Assembly: GCF_010093535.1 (NCBI RefSeq)
Contig: NW_022985183.1
Span: 532,956-596,955 of the forward strand
DNA from: Lindgomyces ingoldianus
Taxonomy: Eukaryota > Ascomycota > Dothideomycetes > Pleosporales > Lindgomycetaceae
Direction: 5' to 3'
Length of the DNA: 64,000 nt
This document shows, one piece after another, positions 24,003 through 35,081 of the stretch; position 1 is the stretch's first letter; each line of letters begins with the position of its first letter. The notes below the pieces were generated by a model, which saw only the letters and a list, made by a program, of their open reading frames with translations, was not told the DNA's origin and ran no database searches. A program made the position numbers and the translations under genes.

Positions 24003-25190
24003 CTACGCAGTAATCGCCCTCCCTCTAGACCCCTGCCCTCCGTTTACATTACTTACATTTGACAAGGCATACTGCGTGGAAAAAGTTGTCGTATCCGACC
24101 ACATAAGTCCCGATCTCAAACTTTTCATAAACGGCCAAAAGTACGCGACACACACGGTTGAGATACTAAGGAGTTGGAGAATCTGCGTGCAGAGCAGGTA
24201 TGTCACCGATGCGTGGGTCCAGTTGTGGGTGAAGAGACGGCGGGTGTAGATCATTTGGAAAATTGTTGCTACGATGACCCTAGAAAGGCATTAGCGGATA
24301 TCGCGATTGGGGTATGGACCGGTATTGGAACGGGTGGGAAAGAAACGTACAAGATTCTCGATATGAAGAAAGATATCACAGTTAAGCGCGTTTTGATGGG
24401 CATTTGGAGAGGGTAGATTATCCAGACTGGGAGGCAGACTAGGAGGAGATCTGTCAGTGCGTTTGTGGCGCCCGAATATTCGAGAAATGCTTTCTATAGA
24501 TTCGTTAATGTACGGTGCTATTTGTCCACCCCCAGGTTGAAGAAAGAGCGCTCACCTCATTGATGCACTTGCTATGATCAGTATTCCATGGGAGTTTTGG
24601 CCCACATTGGAACACTGCTGTGAAAATTGATGATATTGCCCAGAGTATTATTAGACCACCGAGACTGTACGTCACTTTACGATGTCGCTCGTCCGGGGAA
24701 AGCGCAAGGAAGCTGGCGCAGAGAGAGGTCTTCGCAAATGCGAGAGAGGCCAAGAAGAGAATACTGCCCGCATATCTCACCTGCGCGAAAGTCAATTCCC
24801 ATCGATTACATTCAGCAATCATATTTCTTGCCTTTAATCCGTTGCGGAGCTCAGACCCAGAAACCAGATCTATGTCTTTACCAAAAGCGCCACTTCCGGG
24901 GACGAGAAAAGTCAGTGACTCCCCAAGTGCCAACAACTGCTCGGAATTAGTCTGCACGAATCCATTCACAGACTCAGCTAATAAAAAGCTCATACATAGG
25001 CCGAGATAACCAGAATATCATCCGCGCCAAACTCTCTACTCGCCTTCAGAAATAATCGCGTCAAGAAACGGAAACCGAGCATGAGCGTCATGATCGCTAA
25101 GCACAGCCATGTGGTAACTTGAACAAGAGGATTAAGATCTGAATCCGTAATTCTGATTCCTTCGGAAGCATCCGAAGTAGAAGCAGACAT
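24003..25190 (-). CDS. fungal-rhodopsin-domain (PTH11-like/SAT4 family) integral membrane protein
   Basis: Predicted protein of 319 residues. Exons: 25190-24996, 24951-24832, 24780-24556, 24493-24351, 24279-24003. It has the layout of the fungal rhodopsin domain (PF20684): TTWLCLAIMTLMLGFRFLTR with GADDILVISAY, then YAGSILFLASLAFAKTSL, LIILWAISSIFTAVFQCG, the KCIN...NALTDLLLVCLPVWI segment, RLTVISFFISRIL, and a last helix before QILQLLSI. These seven-helix proteins are abundant in filamentous fungi, and members occur in secondary-metabolite clusters; their function is mostly unknown, apart from PTH11-type surface sensing. The second intron (24831-24781, 51 nt) has a GC donor; it is divisible by three, so its retention would add 17 residues. 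The C-terminal tail is short. It is divergent from the permease gene and may belong to the same locus as the peptide genes or not. Confidence 0.85.
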
Positions 25191-26268
25191 AATGTTTTAA
25201 AGTTCTCGTCGGGTGGAGAATGAGCGATGCGAAAACGGCGCTGTCAATCGAAAGAAACGGCGATCAAGCCTTCAAGGTAGACCTGCACCAAAAAAAGTAC
25301 ATGGTGGATTGCGAGCCCTAACAACCTCATCGCATATATTAGGCCGCGACCTATTGGACACCATCTTCTCGTGCGATTAGAGTGCTGGTTCCATCTGGTG
25401 CAAGGCTGCGGTACACACAGGGCGAGCACATCACGATGTACCGAGGTGAGAATTATTATGCATCAACGGAGATCAAGCCACATCCTTGCTCCCTGCAGAT
25501 GGAGTATGATTCAAAGAGGAAGATATGGGAGTTAATTGTAGAGTGCACAATAATGTCTGGTAAAATAAATGGTTATATAGGGAGTTGTGAAGGTTACTAA
25601 GTCTTAATTGCGCACTGCATGTCTCTGATAGGTCCGAAATATGGTATGATACCATTGTAACACAGAAGATAGAGATCAATATCAATCGGAGCACGCTCTC
25701 CGAGGCTAGCGTGGTGTCTCGTTGCACAACTGATTAAGCTTTCCGGTGAGCAGCTGGAGAAGTTTACGCTTTGGAACTATCCAAACTCATCAATTCCTCC
25801 CTTCGACATCCGTATTGTCGGAAATGTGAAAACAGTTCTTGCATTTTGACTATGTACTACCTTCCGATTTCAGCTTCCCACTCCTTTTAGCACGACCTCA
25901 GAGCAAGCGTTTATAATGCTGTGTTGTAACTTGAACAAGGTAGAGTCGTGCATCCCCGTTATCCCATAACGTGGTTTAGCTTTTCTAAAATCGTCTTCCA
26001 GACTCGTCCCATCCTGTCGGATCTTGACCCCGAAGGTCCTGGTGATCGGTTCAACGAATCCTAACGTAGTGTGAGAGGATCTTCGGAGCTCACGCTGCTG
26101 GCCGTCGCTTGCCGTCAATCCGACGCTACTGGTGTGAAACTACATTTTGCTGGCCTCAGAGCGGCAATCACTCCTTCAATTTCTGATGTGGACGTTCTTC
26201 GGTCGAAGCGGTTGTAAATATTCAACACCAGAATACACACCTACCACAAGTTCAACATCTCCATCGCA
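25191..26268. other. divergent intergenic region between membrane-protein genes
   Basis: About 1.08 kb between the starts of the rhodopsin-like gene (-) and the permease (+). It should hold both promoters. The frame at 25870-26118 (-) opens with TTG and shows no family features, so I do not call it. Confidence 0.45.
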
Positions 26269-28080
26269 ATGGCTGACAAAGGCTTCGAACTGCACACCAC
26301 CTCCATGACCTCTGGCCTCGACCGAAACAACACTTCTAATCTCTCATCTCAAGAACACCCCATTACCTCAAGCGACGATGCCTATCTCGCTCGCCTCGGA
26401 AAACGAGCGCTCTTGCCACGCTCATTCGGCTTCATGTCCATATTAGGCTTCTCCTGCTCGTCTCTGATATCCTGGGAAGGCATCCTCGTGACCTCCGTCG
26501 GCGGCCTTCTTAACGGCGGTCCCGCTGGCGTCATATGGGGTTTTCTCGTCAATTGGCTCGGGATGCTCAGCACGTTCGCTGCGATCGCAGAATTGGCTAG
26601 TATGGCGCCGACGGCAGGTGGGCAGTACCATTGGGTCGCGATGATGGCGCCGAAATCGTGCAATGTGTTTCTGGCGTATTTGACAGGTGGGTTTCCCAAC
26701 CTTTTCTACTGATATATGAAGAGTTGCTAATCGTGATGGGTGTGTCTAGCATGGCTCACTGTCCTCGCCTGGCAGGTCTTCGCGACGTCCACTAGCTTTC
26801 TTCTTGGGACTCTCACACAAGGAATCGTTATCTTGGCGAATCCAACATATGTCCCGAAGACGTGGCACACAGTTCTGTTGATCTGGTGTATTATGCTGGT
26901 GGCTGTGGCTCTGAATTCCACGACTTCCCGTGTGCTAGTCAATTTCGAAGGCATCATTTTAATCGTGCACCTGGTAGGATTCTTCTGTGTGTTGATTCCG
27001 CTTGTGTATTTCGCGCCGCATAGCGATCCGTCGTTCGTGTTCACAACATTTTTGAACGAGGGGGGGTGGAATAGCCAAGCGATATCGTTCTTTGTGGGAT
27101 TGCCGACGACGGCTATGAGTCTTTTGGGTGCTGATAGCGCGGTACATGTTCGTCTTTCTGACTTATCAATCTTTAAAATCGATGACTATTCAAGCTGACG
27201 GCTTCAGATGTCCGAAGAGATTCAATGTGCGGCAACGGTAGTGCCTCAGGCGCTCACGTACACGATGCTCATCAACGGAACGCTTGCACTTGCAATGGCT
27301 ATCGCGATGATCTTCTGCATCGGCGACTTAGAAAAAGCTCTAGCTGCGCAGGAAACTTTATTCTACCCTTTCATTGAGATTTTTCGGTCCGCGGTAAAAT
27401 CCACAGCTGGAGCTTGTATAATGGCGTCCATTATCCTATTCATGGGCATTGCGAGCGGCGTCGGCGCATATGCATCTGCTTCTAGAATATTGTGGTCTTT
27501 CTCGCGGGATCGAGGGCTACCTGGCCACAAGTTCCTATTCCGGGTATGTCTCAACCTGCCTTCGTGATCTGTATGGGGGTCTTTGCTTACGCCCTATCAG
27601 CTCTCCAAGAACTCTCTCCCTGTTCCAGCTATTTGCGTAACTCTCCTCACAACTTGTCTCTTCTCTCTCATCGTCCTCGGCTCCTCAGTTGCATTCAACG
27701 CCCTTCTATCTCTCACTGTTGTCGCCCTCTTCAGCACCTACCTCCTAGTCTGCATTCTCCTTCTCTGGCGCCGCATCGACGGCTCGCTTCAGCCCGGCGA
27801 CTGCTCCATTTCCGACGCGGATCGCATGGTGTGGGGACCTTGGAGATTGCCGGAGCCGCTCGGCACTATCAATAATGTCTTCGCGTGCGGCTATCTGATT
27901 TTCATGCTTTTCTGGAGCTTTTGGCCTCCGCAAACGCCTACAACGGCTAAGAATGCGAATTTCAGTATTCTAATTTTTGGTGTGGTGGTGCTGTTTAGTG
28001 TGGTGTGGTATATGCTAAGGGCGAGGCGGTACTTTAAGGGGCCGCTGAGGGAGGTGGATCCTGCGCAGATTCCAAATTGA
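26269..28080 (+). CDS. amino acid/GABA/choline permease, APC superfamily
   Basis: A 543-residue plasma-membrane transporter. Exons: 26269-26686, 26750-27147, 27208-27543, 27601-28080. After a hydrophilic N-terminus of about 50 residues come about twelve hydrophobic helices. Family marks include RSFGFMSILGFSCSSLISWEG, the helix-3 segment ELASMAPTAGGQYHWVAMMAP, GADSAVHMSEEI after helix 6, FSRDRGLPGH, and the C-terminal GPWRLPEPLGTINN. These are typical of the fungal GABA/choline (Uga4/Hnm1-type) branch of the amino acid-polyamine-organocation family, which imports amines with protons. The substrate cannot be told from sequence. It is the right-most gene of the 20-28 kb block and could supply precursors or export product, but fungal RiPP exporters are usually MFS proteins, so membership in the pathway is uncertain. 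Confidence 0.93.
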
Positions 28081-28772
28081 TGTAATTCCAGCAGCTGAAG
28101 TAAGAACAAAAGCAAAATTCTTACGATTGCTGAAAGATTTCCTAGTCCGGACGAGGAATTGAGGTTAAATATCGTTGAAATGATATGATTAGGAGAGACA
28201 ATTTCAGGCGGTTGAGGAATAGCCACTATTAGAGCACGACAGTAGCAAGCGCCATTAGCAGAAAATACTTTCTAGATAAAGAATCGAGTCAATAATTGCC
28301 CGGCCAGTGAATGAGGTCGTCTCAAACGGCAAGAACTTCATCCTTCTCTAAGTCAATTCCAGAACCTTCATTTCTCATGTGGGCAACAGCTTCTCCGCCA
28401 CCCTCGAATTTTTTATCATGAAGGAGCCCTACCGACTACTAGATTCTTCTATTGCATCGGGTAAGCAGTGGTGGGGTGAAAATGCGTGTTGTATTATGTG
28501 TGTCCATCAGCGTTTCTAACAGGAAGTAGTACAATTAATACTTTTGCTCTACCTACAATCACGTGAGGCAAACAAACGTAACTACATTTTTAACTGTTAC
28601 AATTTAATTAATAAGGCTTAAAAGTAAGCAGTATATAATTAAGGTAGACTATTTTAAAGTTGCAGTCTCTAACGCGCGTAAGGGCTAGAGGAACGTGTTT
28701 GTGCTACTATTTACGTGTTAGTGTAGCCTTAGAGCTTGCCCTATACTACAACAACCTTTTAGATAACCTTAT
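28081..28772. other. AT-rich region right of the permease
   Basis: About 690 bp. The left part holds the 3' flank of the permease. From about 28540 the sequence becomes TA-rich and poor in CpG (for example 28590-28660), as in RIP-treated repeats, and leads into the repeat beside the assembly gap. No coding sequence is seen. Confidence 0.45.
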
Positions 28773-28823
28773 TGTCGCAACCGCTGATCAGGGAGCAATG
28801 AGGAGCAAGTCTATTGACTATGA
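28773..28823. repeat. 51 bp direct repeat, left copy, abutting the assembly gap
   Basis: The 51 bases ending at the first N are identical to 29742-29792. They begin TGTCGCAACCGCTGATCAGG and end CTATTGACTATGA. The left copy is cut off exactly by the gap, so the true repeat is longer on this side. Confidence 0.9.
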
Positions 28824-29578
28824 NNNNNNNNNNNNNNNNNNNNNNNNNNNNNNNNNNNNNNNNNNNNNNNNNNNNNNNNNNNNNNNNNNNNNNNNNNNNN
28901 NNNNNNNNNNNNNNNNNNNNNNNNNNNNNNNNNNNNNNNNNNNNNNNNNNNNNNNNNNNNNNNNNNNNNNNNNNNNNNNNNNNNNNNNNNNNNNNNNNNN
29001 NNNNNNNNNNNNNNNNNNNNNNNNNNNNNNNNNNNNNNNNNNNNNNNNNNNNNNNNNNNNNNNNNNNNNNNNNNNNNNNNNNNNNNNNNNNNNNNNNNNN
29101 NNNNNNNNNNNNNNNNNNNNNNNNNNNNNNNNNNNNNNNNNNNNNNNNNNNNNNNNNNNNNNNNNNNNNNNNNNNNNNNNNNNNNNNNNNNNNNNNNNNN
29201 NNNNNNNNNNNNNNNNNNNNNNNNNNNNNNNNNNNNNNNNNNNNNNNNNNNNNNNNNNNNNNNNNNNNNNNNNNNNNNNNNNNNNNNNNNNNNNNNNNNN
29301 NNNNNNNNNNNNNNNNNNNNNNNNNNNNNNNNNNNNNNNNNNNNNNNNNNNNNNNNNNNNNNNNNNNNNNNNNNNNNNNNNNNNNNNNNNNNNNNNNNNN
29401 NNNNNNNNNNNNNNNNNNNNNNNNNNNNNNNNNNNNNNNNNNNNNNNNNNNNNNNNNNNNNNNNNNNNNNNNNNNNNNNNNNNNNNNNNNNNNNNNNNNN
29501 NNNNNNNNNNNNNNNNNNNNNNNNNNNNNNNNNNNNNNNNNNNNNNNNNNNNNNNNNNNNNNNNNNNNNNNNNNNNNN
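28824..29578. other. assembly gap (755 N)
   Basis: Unknown bases. The gap lies inside or beside a repeat, as shown by the identical 51 bp on both sides, so its real length may differ from 755. Frames that appear to run through it are artefacts. Confidence 0.99.
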
Positions 29579-29741
29579 GGGATCGCGGGTGGATGGTGGG
29601 AACGTGTGGCATCAGTCGCTGGTTGATCCATAGCTTCGGTGGAGAGAGAGAGACAATAGGAGCAGATGATGAGGAGCAGGGAATAGACAAGTGCTTTGAT
29701 CAACGCAACGCAGAGGAATTTGCACAAACCGGGCCCATAAC

Positions 29742-29792
29742 TGTCGCAACCGCTGATCAGGGAGCAATGAGGAGCAAGTCTATTGACTATGA
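29742..29792. repeat. 51 bp direct repeat, right copy
   Basis: Exact second copy of 28773-28823 in the same orientation. It is followed by AGGCTCATAGGGAGCCTGCC. The flanking DNA at 29579-29900 is GC-balanced, unlike the TA-rich DNA to the left and right, and may be part of a young repeat or LTR. Confidence 0.9.
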
Positions 29793-30319
29793 GAGGCTCA
29801 TAGGGAGCCTGCCTATGTAGTGGGAGCTCCGGCGCCAAGTGTCTCAGGCTGCTCGTCCGAAACACAGGTGCGACACCAGGACCATGTGCTCTCTTACGCG
29901 ACACTTATTATAGCAAAAGATAACAGTTCCTTGTATAGGGAACCTCTAAATTAGTAGCTCTAGGTTAGTTAGCGCAACTATCCTGTACTCTTTAAGATAG
30001 CACTTAATTTCCTATGTATACCCTTTATAAGCTGCGACTGCAAGAGCGACTGCAAGAGAGCCTTTAGCAGGGGGAAAAGAACAGTTACTTGTAACTATAA
30101 TTATCTCTTAGGCTTTATAATTAAAGCTTTACAACTCTAGAAGAACTAGCTATGTTATAAAGTTGTTTTTAGCAAATTAAATAACCTTATGTGCTATATT
30201 AAGAGTAAGGGGGACCCTGCTACTCTAAAAGCTTTAATAGTTATGTTGTAACTTTTAGTAAAAAGTTAAGAAGTATAAGCAGCTTTAATTAAACTGTAAC
30301 TTAATTATATTAACCCCTG
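29793..30319. other. repeat flank and TA-rich island
   Basis: To about 29900 the sequence is mixed, then from about 29920 it is very TA-rich (TAACTATAATTATC-like words) with few CpG. This fits RIP-mutated repeat DNA. No gene is visible. Confidence 0.5.
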
Positions 30320-31010
30320 CTGTTAGGTGAAGCAAACAGAAGTATATGATAAGTGAGACGTAACTTGTCTAGAAAGCCTGAGTCGAATCGTACTACTTCC
30401 TGATGGAAACGCTGGTGTCCATCTCGAGTATCTAAGCCCTATGTATAACGTATCTGACAAGCGATACAAGCAAGTTGACAATACAGGCGAGCTGAGAGGT
30501 CTCACCATACATTATATCTTTGATCAAAGTTTTTGAACTACAAAGTATAATATATTCAGCAACTTCCTTCTTAAAACCTGATTCTTGACCAACTTTGCTG
30601 ATTCTCTCCAGAAATGGTAGTGGTCCGGGCCAGGCAATAGTCTAATGTACAGGGAATATAGCGTTCGGCTCGAGAAATCGGATCTATTATATACTACTTA
30701 TTATATATTCAAGGTCTGATAGCGTTTTTTTAATCCTGTTTTCAAATTTATAGGCCATGTGCAAGGCCGTAATACCTACATGTTGCAATTTATCAACATC
30801 GATTCGGCGACAAGAGAGGTAACGATTTATTATATTATTGGTTAGTAATATCATCAGGGTTCTATACTGATGGAAATACTGATCATGAACCTCAATAAGC
30901 CAGCGAAGAAATACTTCGCGTATACATTCGCGAAGATTAATTTGTAACTCTATGTATTTTGGGACAGAGGATAGTTTTATCCAGATTTTGTTAGTACTAA
31001 TAACCAAAAA
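30320..31010 (-). pseudogene. B-type cyclin relic with in-frame stops
   Basis: One minus-strand frame keeps a long stretch of cyclin N-terminal domain: PKYIELQINLRECIREVF, LRWLIEVHDQYFHQYRTL, NNIINRYLSCRRIDVDKLQH and VGITALHMAYKFENRIKKTL. After two stops (TAA TAG) the same frame continues IRFLEPN, then after a TAG comes WPGPLPFLERISKVGQE, which is the WPGP(L/M)xFLRRxSK motif between the two cyclin folds. Position by position this matches mitotic cyclins (DWLVEVH, DRFLS, KLQLVGVTA). The C-terminal fold is only vaguely traceable below 30540, with frame changes. The stops and TA-rich bases suggest RIP after duplication. Mitotic cyclins drive the cell-cycle kinase Cdk1; this copy cannot make a normal one. 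Confidence 0.8.
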
Positions 31011-32730
31011 ATTTTGTTCAGGTAACAGACCTCAAGCTCTCTTTCGTGTTCGAATGTTTCGTCTACATATGTAATGGGCTGAGACCTAGAACTATTGGAA
31101 AGCCTCGATGAGACCTCGTTGAGCTGGTAGCCTCCAAGGGGAGATCATTTTGTTGGGAATTCGGTTGGTTTAGTACATTCTCAGAACCAGCTTAGAGAAG
31201 CCACGTAAACTTTAGTCAGGTCCGGAGACGCAGATGAAAGCTCTGCCCACAACCTCTACGAATCCATCGAATACAATTCACGTTCAACCTGCACCTGCGC
31301 CTAGTGCGAGCCCCTTATAAAATATTAGTCTTCTTCGGAAGGCATATTTGGATAAATCAGTGAAACCATAACTTAATTTTAATAGGCGGTCTTTTCCTTT
31401 CATGTTTCCTTTCGGCCTAGATCTAGACCATTATTTCCTCGATTGTCTTTCTTTGTCGCGAGATGCAACAAGAAGGCCACAAGCAGTTCAGAAGGGGAGC
31501 GATGATAGTTACTCGTTGAATATCAGGTGGAATTCAAGACGCTGAGTGCTGATAGAGCACGCAAGATCAGATTATATGCATGCTGTGGCCTCATGTTACT
31601 AGGCCCGAAGGGAATGAGGGTGTGATTCGAGATCGCTTACGTGTCGCATCGACACGTGCTTTATTGACATGTAGGGCTCATGCTTCAGGGGCAGATTGTT
31701 GAAGCAACCCAATATCTCAAGTGTATTGCGGCAAATCTCGGCCTGAAGATAAGAGCTAAGAGAACCGAGGATGGTTTTTGAACGCCCAGGATCAGTTCTG
31801 TTGCCCCTGTAAGTCTCAGGAATTTTTATCCACTGGAACATGTTGAAATGTAGCGGTGAAGAGTGGGTGTAGTGTGAGAATAGGTGTAATGGTGGTTACC
31901 GTGATAAATAATTAGCGTATACAGACTATCCCACTACTAAAACATGTGCTACTTAATCCTATTTGTCTAGCTTCCGTTAATATAGTCTAAGTGTCTTACC
32001 TTCTAGTTTTTAACAATTCGCTCTCTATTAACAGAGTAATGTAGTTTAGTGTCTTGTTTTTCCATTACTTGTTGGATAAACCTTTCTTTAAATTTTAGTA
32101 TTAGAAACAAAGAAGGGTAGAGAAAGAATGGACATAGAAAACAGAGTGAAGGCAGGAGATACGATATAGATGAGAGAGATAGCAAGGCGGCGTTGCCTTA
32201 CAGTGGTCGACATTCAGTTAACACCACAGAACTGTATTGATTTAGAAAGTTCGAACTAGTTTCTAGGGCTATCTTGCATGATTGGGCTTAGTTTTAGGAT
32301 CTCTTATACGATGGTTCGCTTCTGAGCCACCACCGCCACCTTCACAATGTGGCCCATGTCTGGGCTTCATTGCCAGCTCACCCCTGGAATTGTCTTTTGT
32401 GTAGAGTTGACGGAAAATCATGACAAGCACTTTTTAGTTGGGCTAGCTAACGGAGTTGGGATAGACAGGTGAGTTGAAAGTGAGCACCCTGAGCCGTGGC
32501 AGGTGCTAACTGAACAGCGGGTGAGCTAAAGTTGGGCCGTGCATTATTTTGCTTACATACCGGGGATACGGAGCTAATCAAAAGAGAGAAGTGGGAGGAG
32601 GTCAGGTAGTCGATAATATACGCGGAGTTTAAAAGCGGAGAAGAGTTAGGGTCCGGAGAAGGAAGATTTACATCTCCGGTCCGGGGCTATTGTGCTGTAG
32701 CGCACCAGAAGATTGATAGAGAAGTGAAGG
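31011..32730. other. TA-rich intergenic DNA upstream of the SDR gene
   Basis: About 1.7 kb with mixed composition. The part 31900-32200 is TA-rich. The minus-strand frame at 31599-31841 has no recognisable domain. The last 400 bp are GC-balanced and should carry the promoter of the dehydrogenase at 32901. Confidence 0.4.
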
Positions 32731-32738
32731 TATAAAAG
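32731..32738 (+). promoter_or_regulatory. TATA box of the SDR gene
   Basis: TATAAAAG stands 170 bp before the ATG at 32901, in GC-balanced DNA, at a usual distance for a fungal promoter with a leader of about 140 nt. Confidence 0.6.
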
Positions 32739-32900
32739 GGTGCGTATGGCGCTCCTGAGGGTTTGTTTACAAGTCAGAACCTAGTTCCTTGTGAGAGTTA
32801 GAGAAGTCGGTCTGTAAAGCTCTCGAGCATCATTTATCAATCCACAAGCTTTCTACAAACATCATTGGCATCATTTTCCCAACTTCAAGGGCCCTTCAAA

Positions 32901-33768
32901 ATGTCCTCTCCTGCCCCCCTCACTGGCAAAATCGCCCTCATAACTGGCGCTAGCAAAGGCATTGGTGCAGCGGTAACCACACAACTCGCCTCCCTAGGTG
33001 CCAAAGTCGTAATCAACTACTCCTCTGACGCCGCACCCGCCGAAGCCCTTGTCAAGAAAATTGGCAGCGACAATGCCATCGCCATCAAAGCCGACGCTGC
33101 AGATGTGAAAGAGATTGAACGCCTAGTCAAAGAGACGGTGGAGAAGTGGGGTAGGATTGATATCTTGATGCCGAACGCTGGGATAAGTCCTATGAAAGAT
33201 TTGGAGAACACAACGGAGGAGGGTTTTGAGAGGGTGATGGGATTGAATGTTAAGGGGCCGTATTTTTTGTGCCAGGTACGAATATTTTTCTCATGCGCGG
33301 GCCATGCTTGACCTGCAAGATGAGATATTGGATTGGATTGGATCAAGTCCAGTCAGCGAGGCGAACTTTGTTAACTGGAAAATACAGAAAGCACTCCCCC
33401 ACATGCCCTCTGGCTCCCACGTCATTCTCGTCTCCACCTCTCTCTGCACCCTCTCCACTGTAACCCCTGGCTATCTCCTCTACAACACATCCAAAGGCGC
33501 CATCGAGCAAATGACACGCGTTCTCGCCAAAGACCTCGGCCGCAAAGGCATCAACGTCAATGCAGTAGCCCCAGGTCCCACGGCCACGGACCTCTTCATG
33601 CGCGGCAAGAGTGAGGAACTGGTGAAGACGATAGCCGGGTGGAATCCGTTTAATCGGCTTGGTGCGCCTGAGGATATTGCAAACGTGGTAACTTTTTTGG
33701 CGGGCGAGGGGGGCATGTGGGTGAATGGACAGATTTTGTATACAAATGGTGGAATGACAGTTGGGTAG
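32901..33768 (+). CDS. short-chain dehydrogenase/reductase, classical (3-ketoacyl reductase-like)
   Basis: A 251-residue NAD(P)H-dependent oxidoreductase from exons 32901-33275 and 33388-33768, with a 112 nt intron. The Rossmann fold has TGASKGIG (about 14-21), the NAG motif in MPNAGIS, and the catalytic Tyr and Lys in YNTSKGA with the Ser in VSTSL. NYSSD after the second strand suggests NADPH. The C-terminal part contains LGRKGINVNAVAPGPTATD and the family end VNGQILYTNGGM. The closest general type is the fungal 3-oxoacyl-ACP/tropinone-reductase-like group; the substrate cannot be deduced. The codon before the ATG context (CAAAATGTC) has A at -3, and a TATA box lies 170 bp upstream. A further dehydrogenase gene lies convergent 320 bp away but belongs to another SDR branch, so they are not simple duplicates. 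Confidence 0.93.
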
Positions 33769-34088
33769 GGGATGGTTGAGCAGAAATAGGACGTTTTGCT
33801 AGCCTCGGAAGTATTAGTGATAGGGCTTAGATTGGGAGATTTAGGGTTGTTGGGAAGGGGGTGATGGTATGAGAGATGTTTAAATAAATAAGCTTGGTAG
33901 TGGTGAGCCAATTATGACCGTCTCAAAAGAAGCAGAAGCGGTGAGCCTTGAATCATGCTATTGTTACAAATCAACTGCAAAACCTGCAGTTATTCATACC
34001 GCGAAAGGTTAAGAGAATGCAGATTATTGTCCTGTATGCTTGCTAGAATAAGGTAAATGGTTAATAGCATACTCTGGCCTGCCTTCTA
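33769..34088. other. intergenic between convergent SDR genes
   Basis: About 320 bp between two convergent stop codons. It should hold both terminators and shows no coding sequence. Confidence 0.5.
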
Positions 34089-35081
34089 TCAACGAAAATC
34101 CTTGACCTGTTCTTCACACCATGCTGCGAACTCCTCCGCTCTTCCTGTCCCACCATTTTCTTTACTCTTCAGACTCTTCAACAGGTCTTCCCGGAGTCCA
34201 GGATGTTTCCTCCCCCAAGGCACGACATAACCCCCCGCATCCAGCATCCCGAGTTCGGAACTCAAGCCTGCCCAAAGCTCTGTATATGCGCCCATCTTTC
34301 CTGGATATAACAGCGGGAAGGCAAGATAGTACATCCATTTCGCTCCGTGGCGCATCAGATTTGTTTTCATGTTTCCAGGGTTCTGTGTTATGCTTAAAAT
34401 AGAGGAATTGCGTACTTGCGGCAGAGTACTGAAGTATGAAGCAAGATACCAGTTCCCGAGTTTGGAGTTGGTGTAGTTTACTATGGGTTTAGCGGGTGGT
34501 GTTACGATTACAGACATGGGGAAGCCGCCAGTAGGAGCGCCGTCAACGACTTGTGACGACGTCCAAATTATGCGGGTGGTGCCCGGCACCTCTTGACGTT
34601 CTTTTGATTTATCTGCTGCGGTGACGAGAGCGGGGAGAAGGATATGCGCAAGCAGGAAGTGGCCGAGACAGTTTACACCAAGCTGAAGTTCGTAGCCTTG
34701 TGCTGTGGTGATACCTGGCGGAGGTTGTGATACCCCTGCGTTTAAGAAGAGGACGTCGATATGCCTTGTTTTAGCTAGCAGTGCTTCCGCAGCTTGCTTG
34801 ATAGTCGAAAGGTCCGCAAGGTCCAAAACCACCCCATCAATATCTCCTTCGCTCTCGCTCAGTGCCTCAGATTTTATTTGCTTGATGGTCGCTGCAAGGG
34901 ATGGTGTCGAACGAGAGGTGATGAAAACGGTACCTCCGGCATAGTATAGGATTTTAGCGAGCTCGAAGCCGACACCTGAGGTTCCCCCAGTAATGGCGAA
35001 GACTTTGCCTTTTTGTGATGGGAGGTTTGTTTCCGTCAAGCCGGGTGCGGGGGGGAAGAGCTGGGAGAGGGTTGCGCCCAT
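34089..35081 (-). CDS. short-chain dehydrogenase, retinol dehydrogenase/WWOX-like
   Basis: A 330-residue intronless SDR. The cofactor motif is TGGTSGVGFELAKIL (about 31-45); DLADL follows at the adenine-binding region, then LFLNAGVSQPP (NAG) and the catalytic IWTSSQV (Ser) with YTNSKLGN (Tyr-X3-Lys). The N-terminus MGATLSQLFPPAPGLTE is typical of fungal members annotated as retinol dehydrogenase 12-like, and the C-terminal part (YVVPWGRKHPG) also matches. It is probably NADP-linked and cytosolic or membrane-attached, and reduces lipophilic carbonyls; the real substrate is unknown. Start at 35081 gives the full family length. Confidence 0.93.
   Translation of the reverse strand: MGATLSQLFPPAPGLTETNLPSQKGKVFAITGGTSGVGFELAKILYYAGGTVFITSRSTPSLAATIKQIKSEALSESEGDIDGVVLDLADLSTIKQAAEALLAKTRHIDVLFLNAGVSQPPPGITTAQGYELQLGVNCLGHFLLAHILLPALVTAADKSKERQEVPGTTRIIWTSSQVVDGAPTGGFPMSVIVTPPAKPIVNYTNSKLGNWYLASYFSTLPQVRNSSILSITQNPGNMKTNLMRHGAKWMYYLAFPLLYPGKMGAYTELWAGLSSELGMLDAGGYVVPWGRKHPGLREDLLKSLKSKENGGTGRAEEFAAWCEEQVKDFR

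Noticed and set aside
25870..26118. An 82-codon minus-strand frame
   Set aside because: It starts with TTG, not ATG, and has no family similarity.
28660..29904. Frames of 270-386 codons
   Set aside because: They run through the assembly gap, so they are made of unknown residues.
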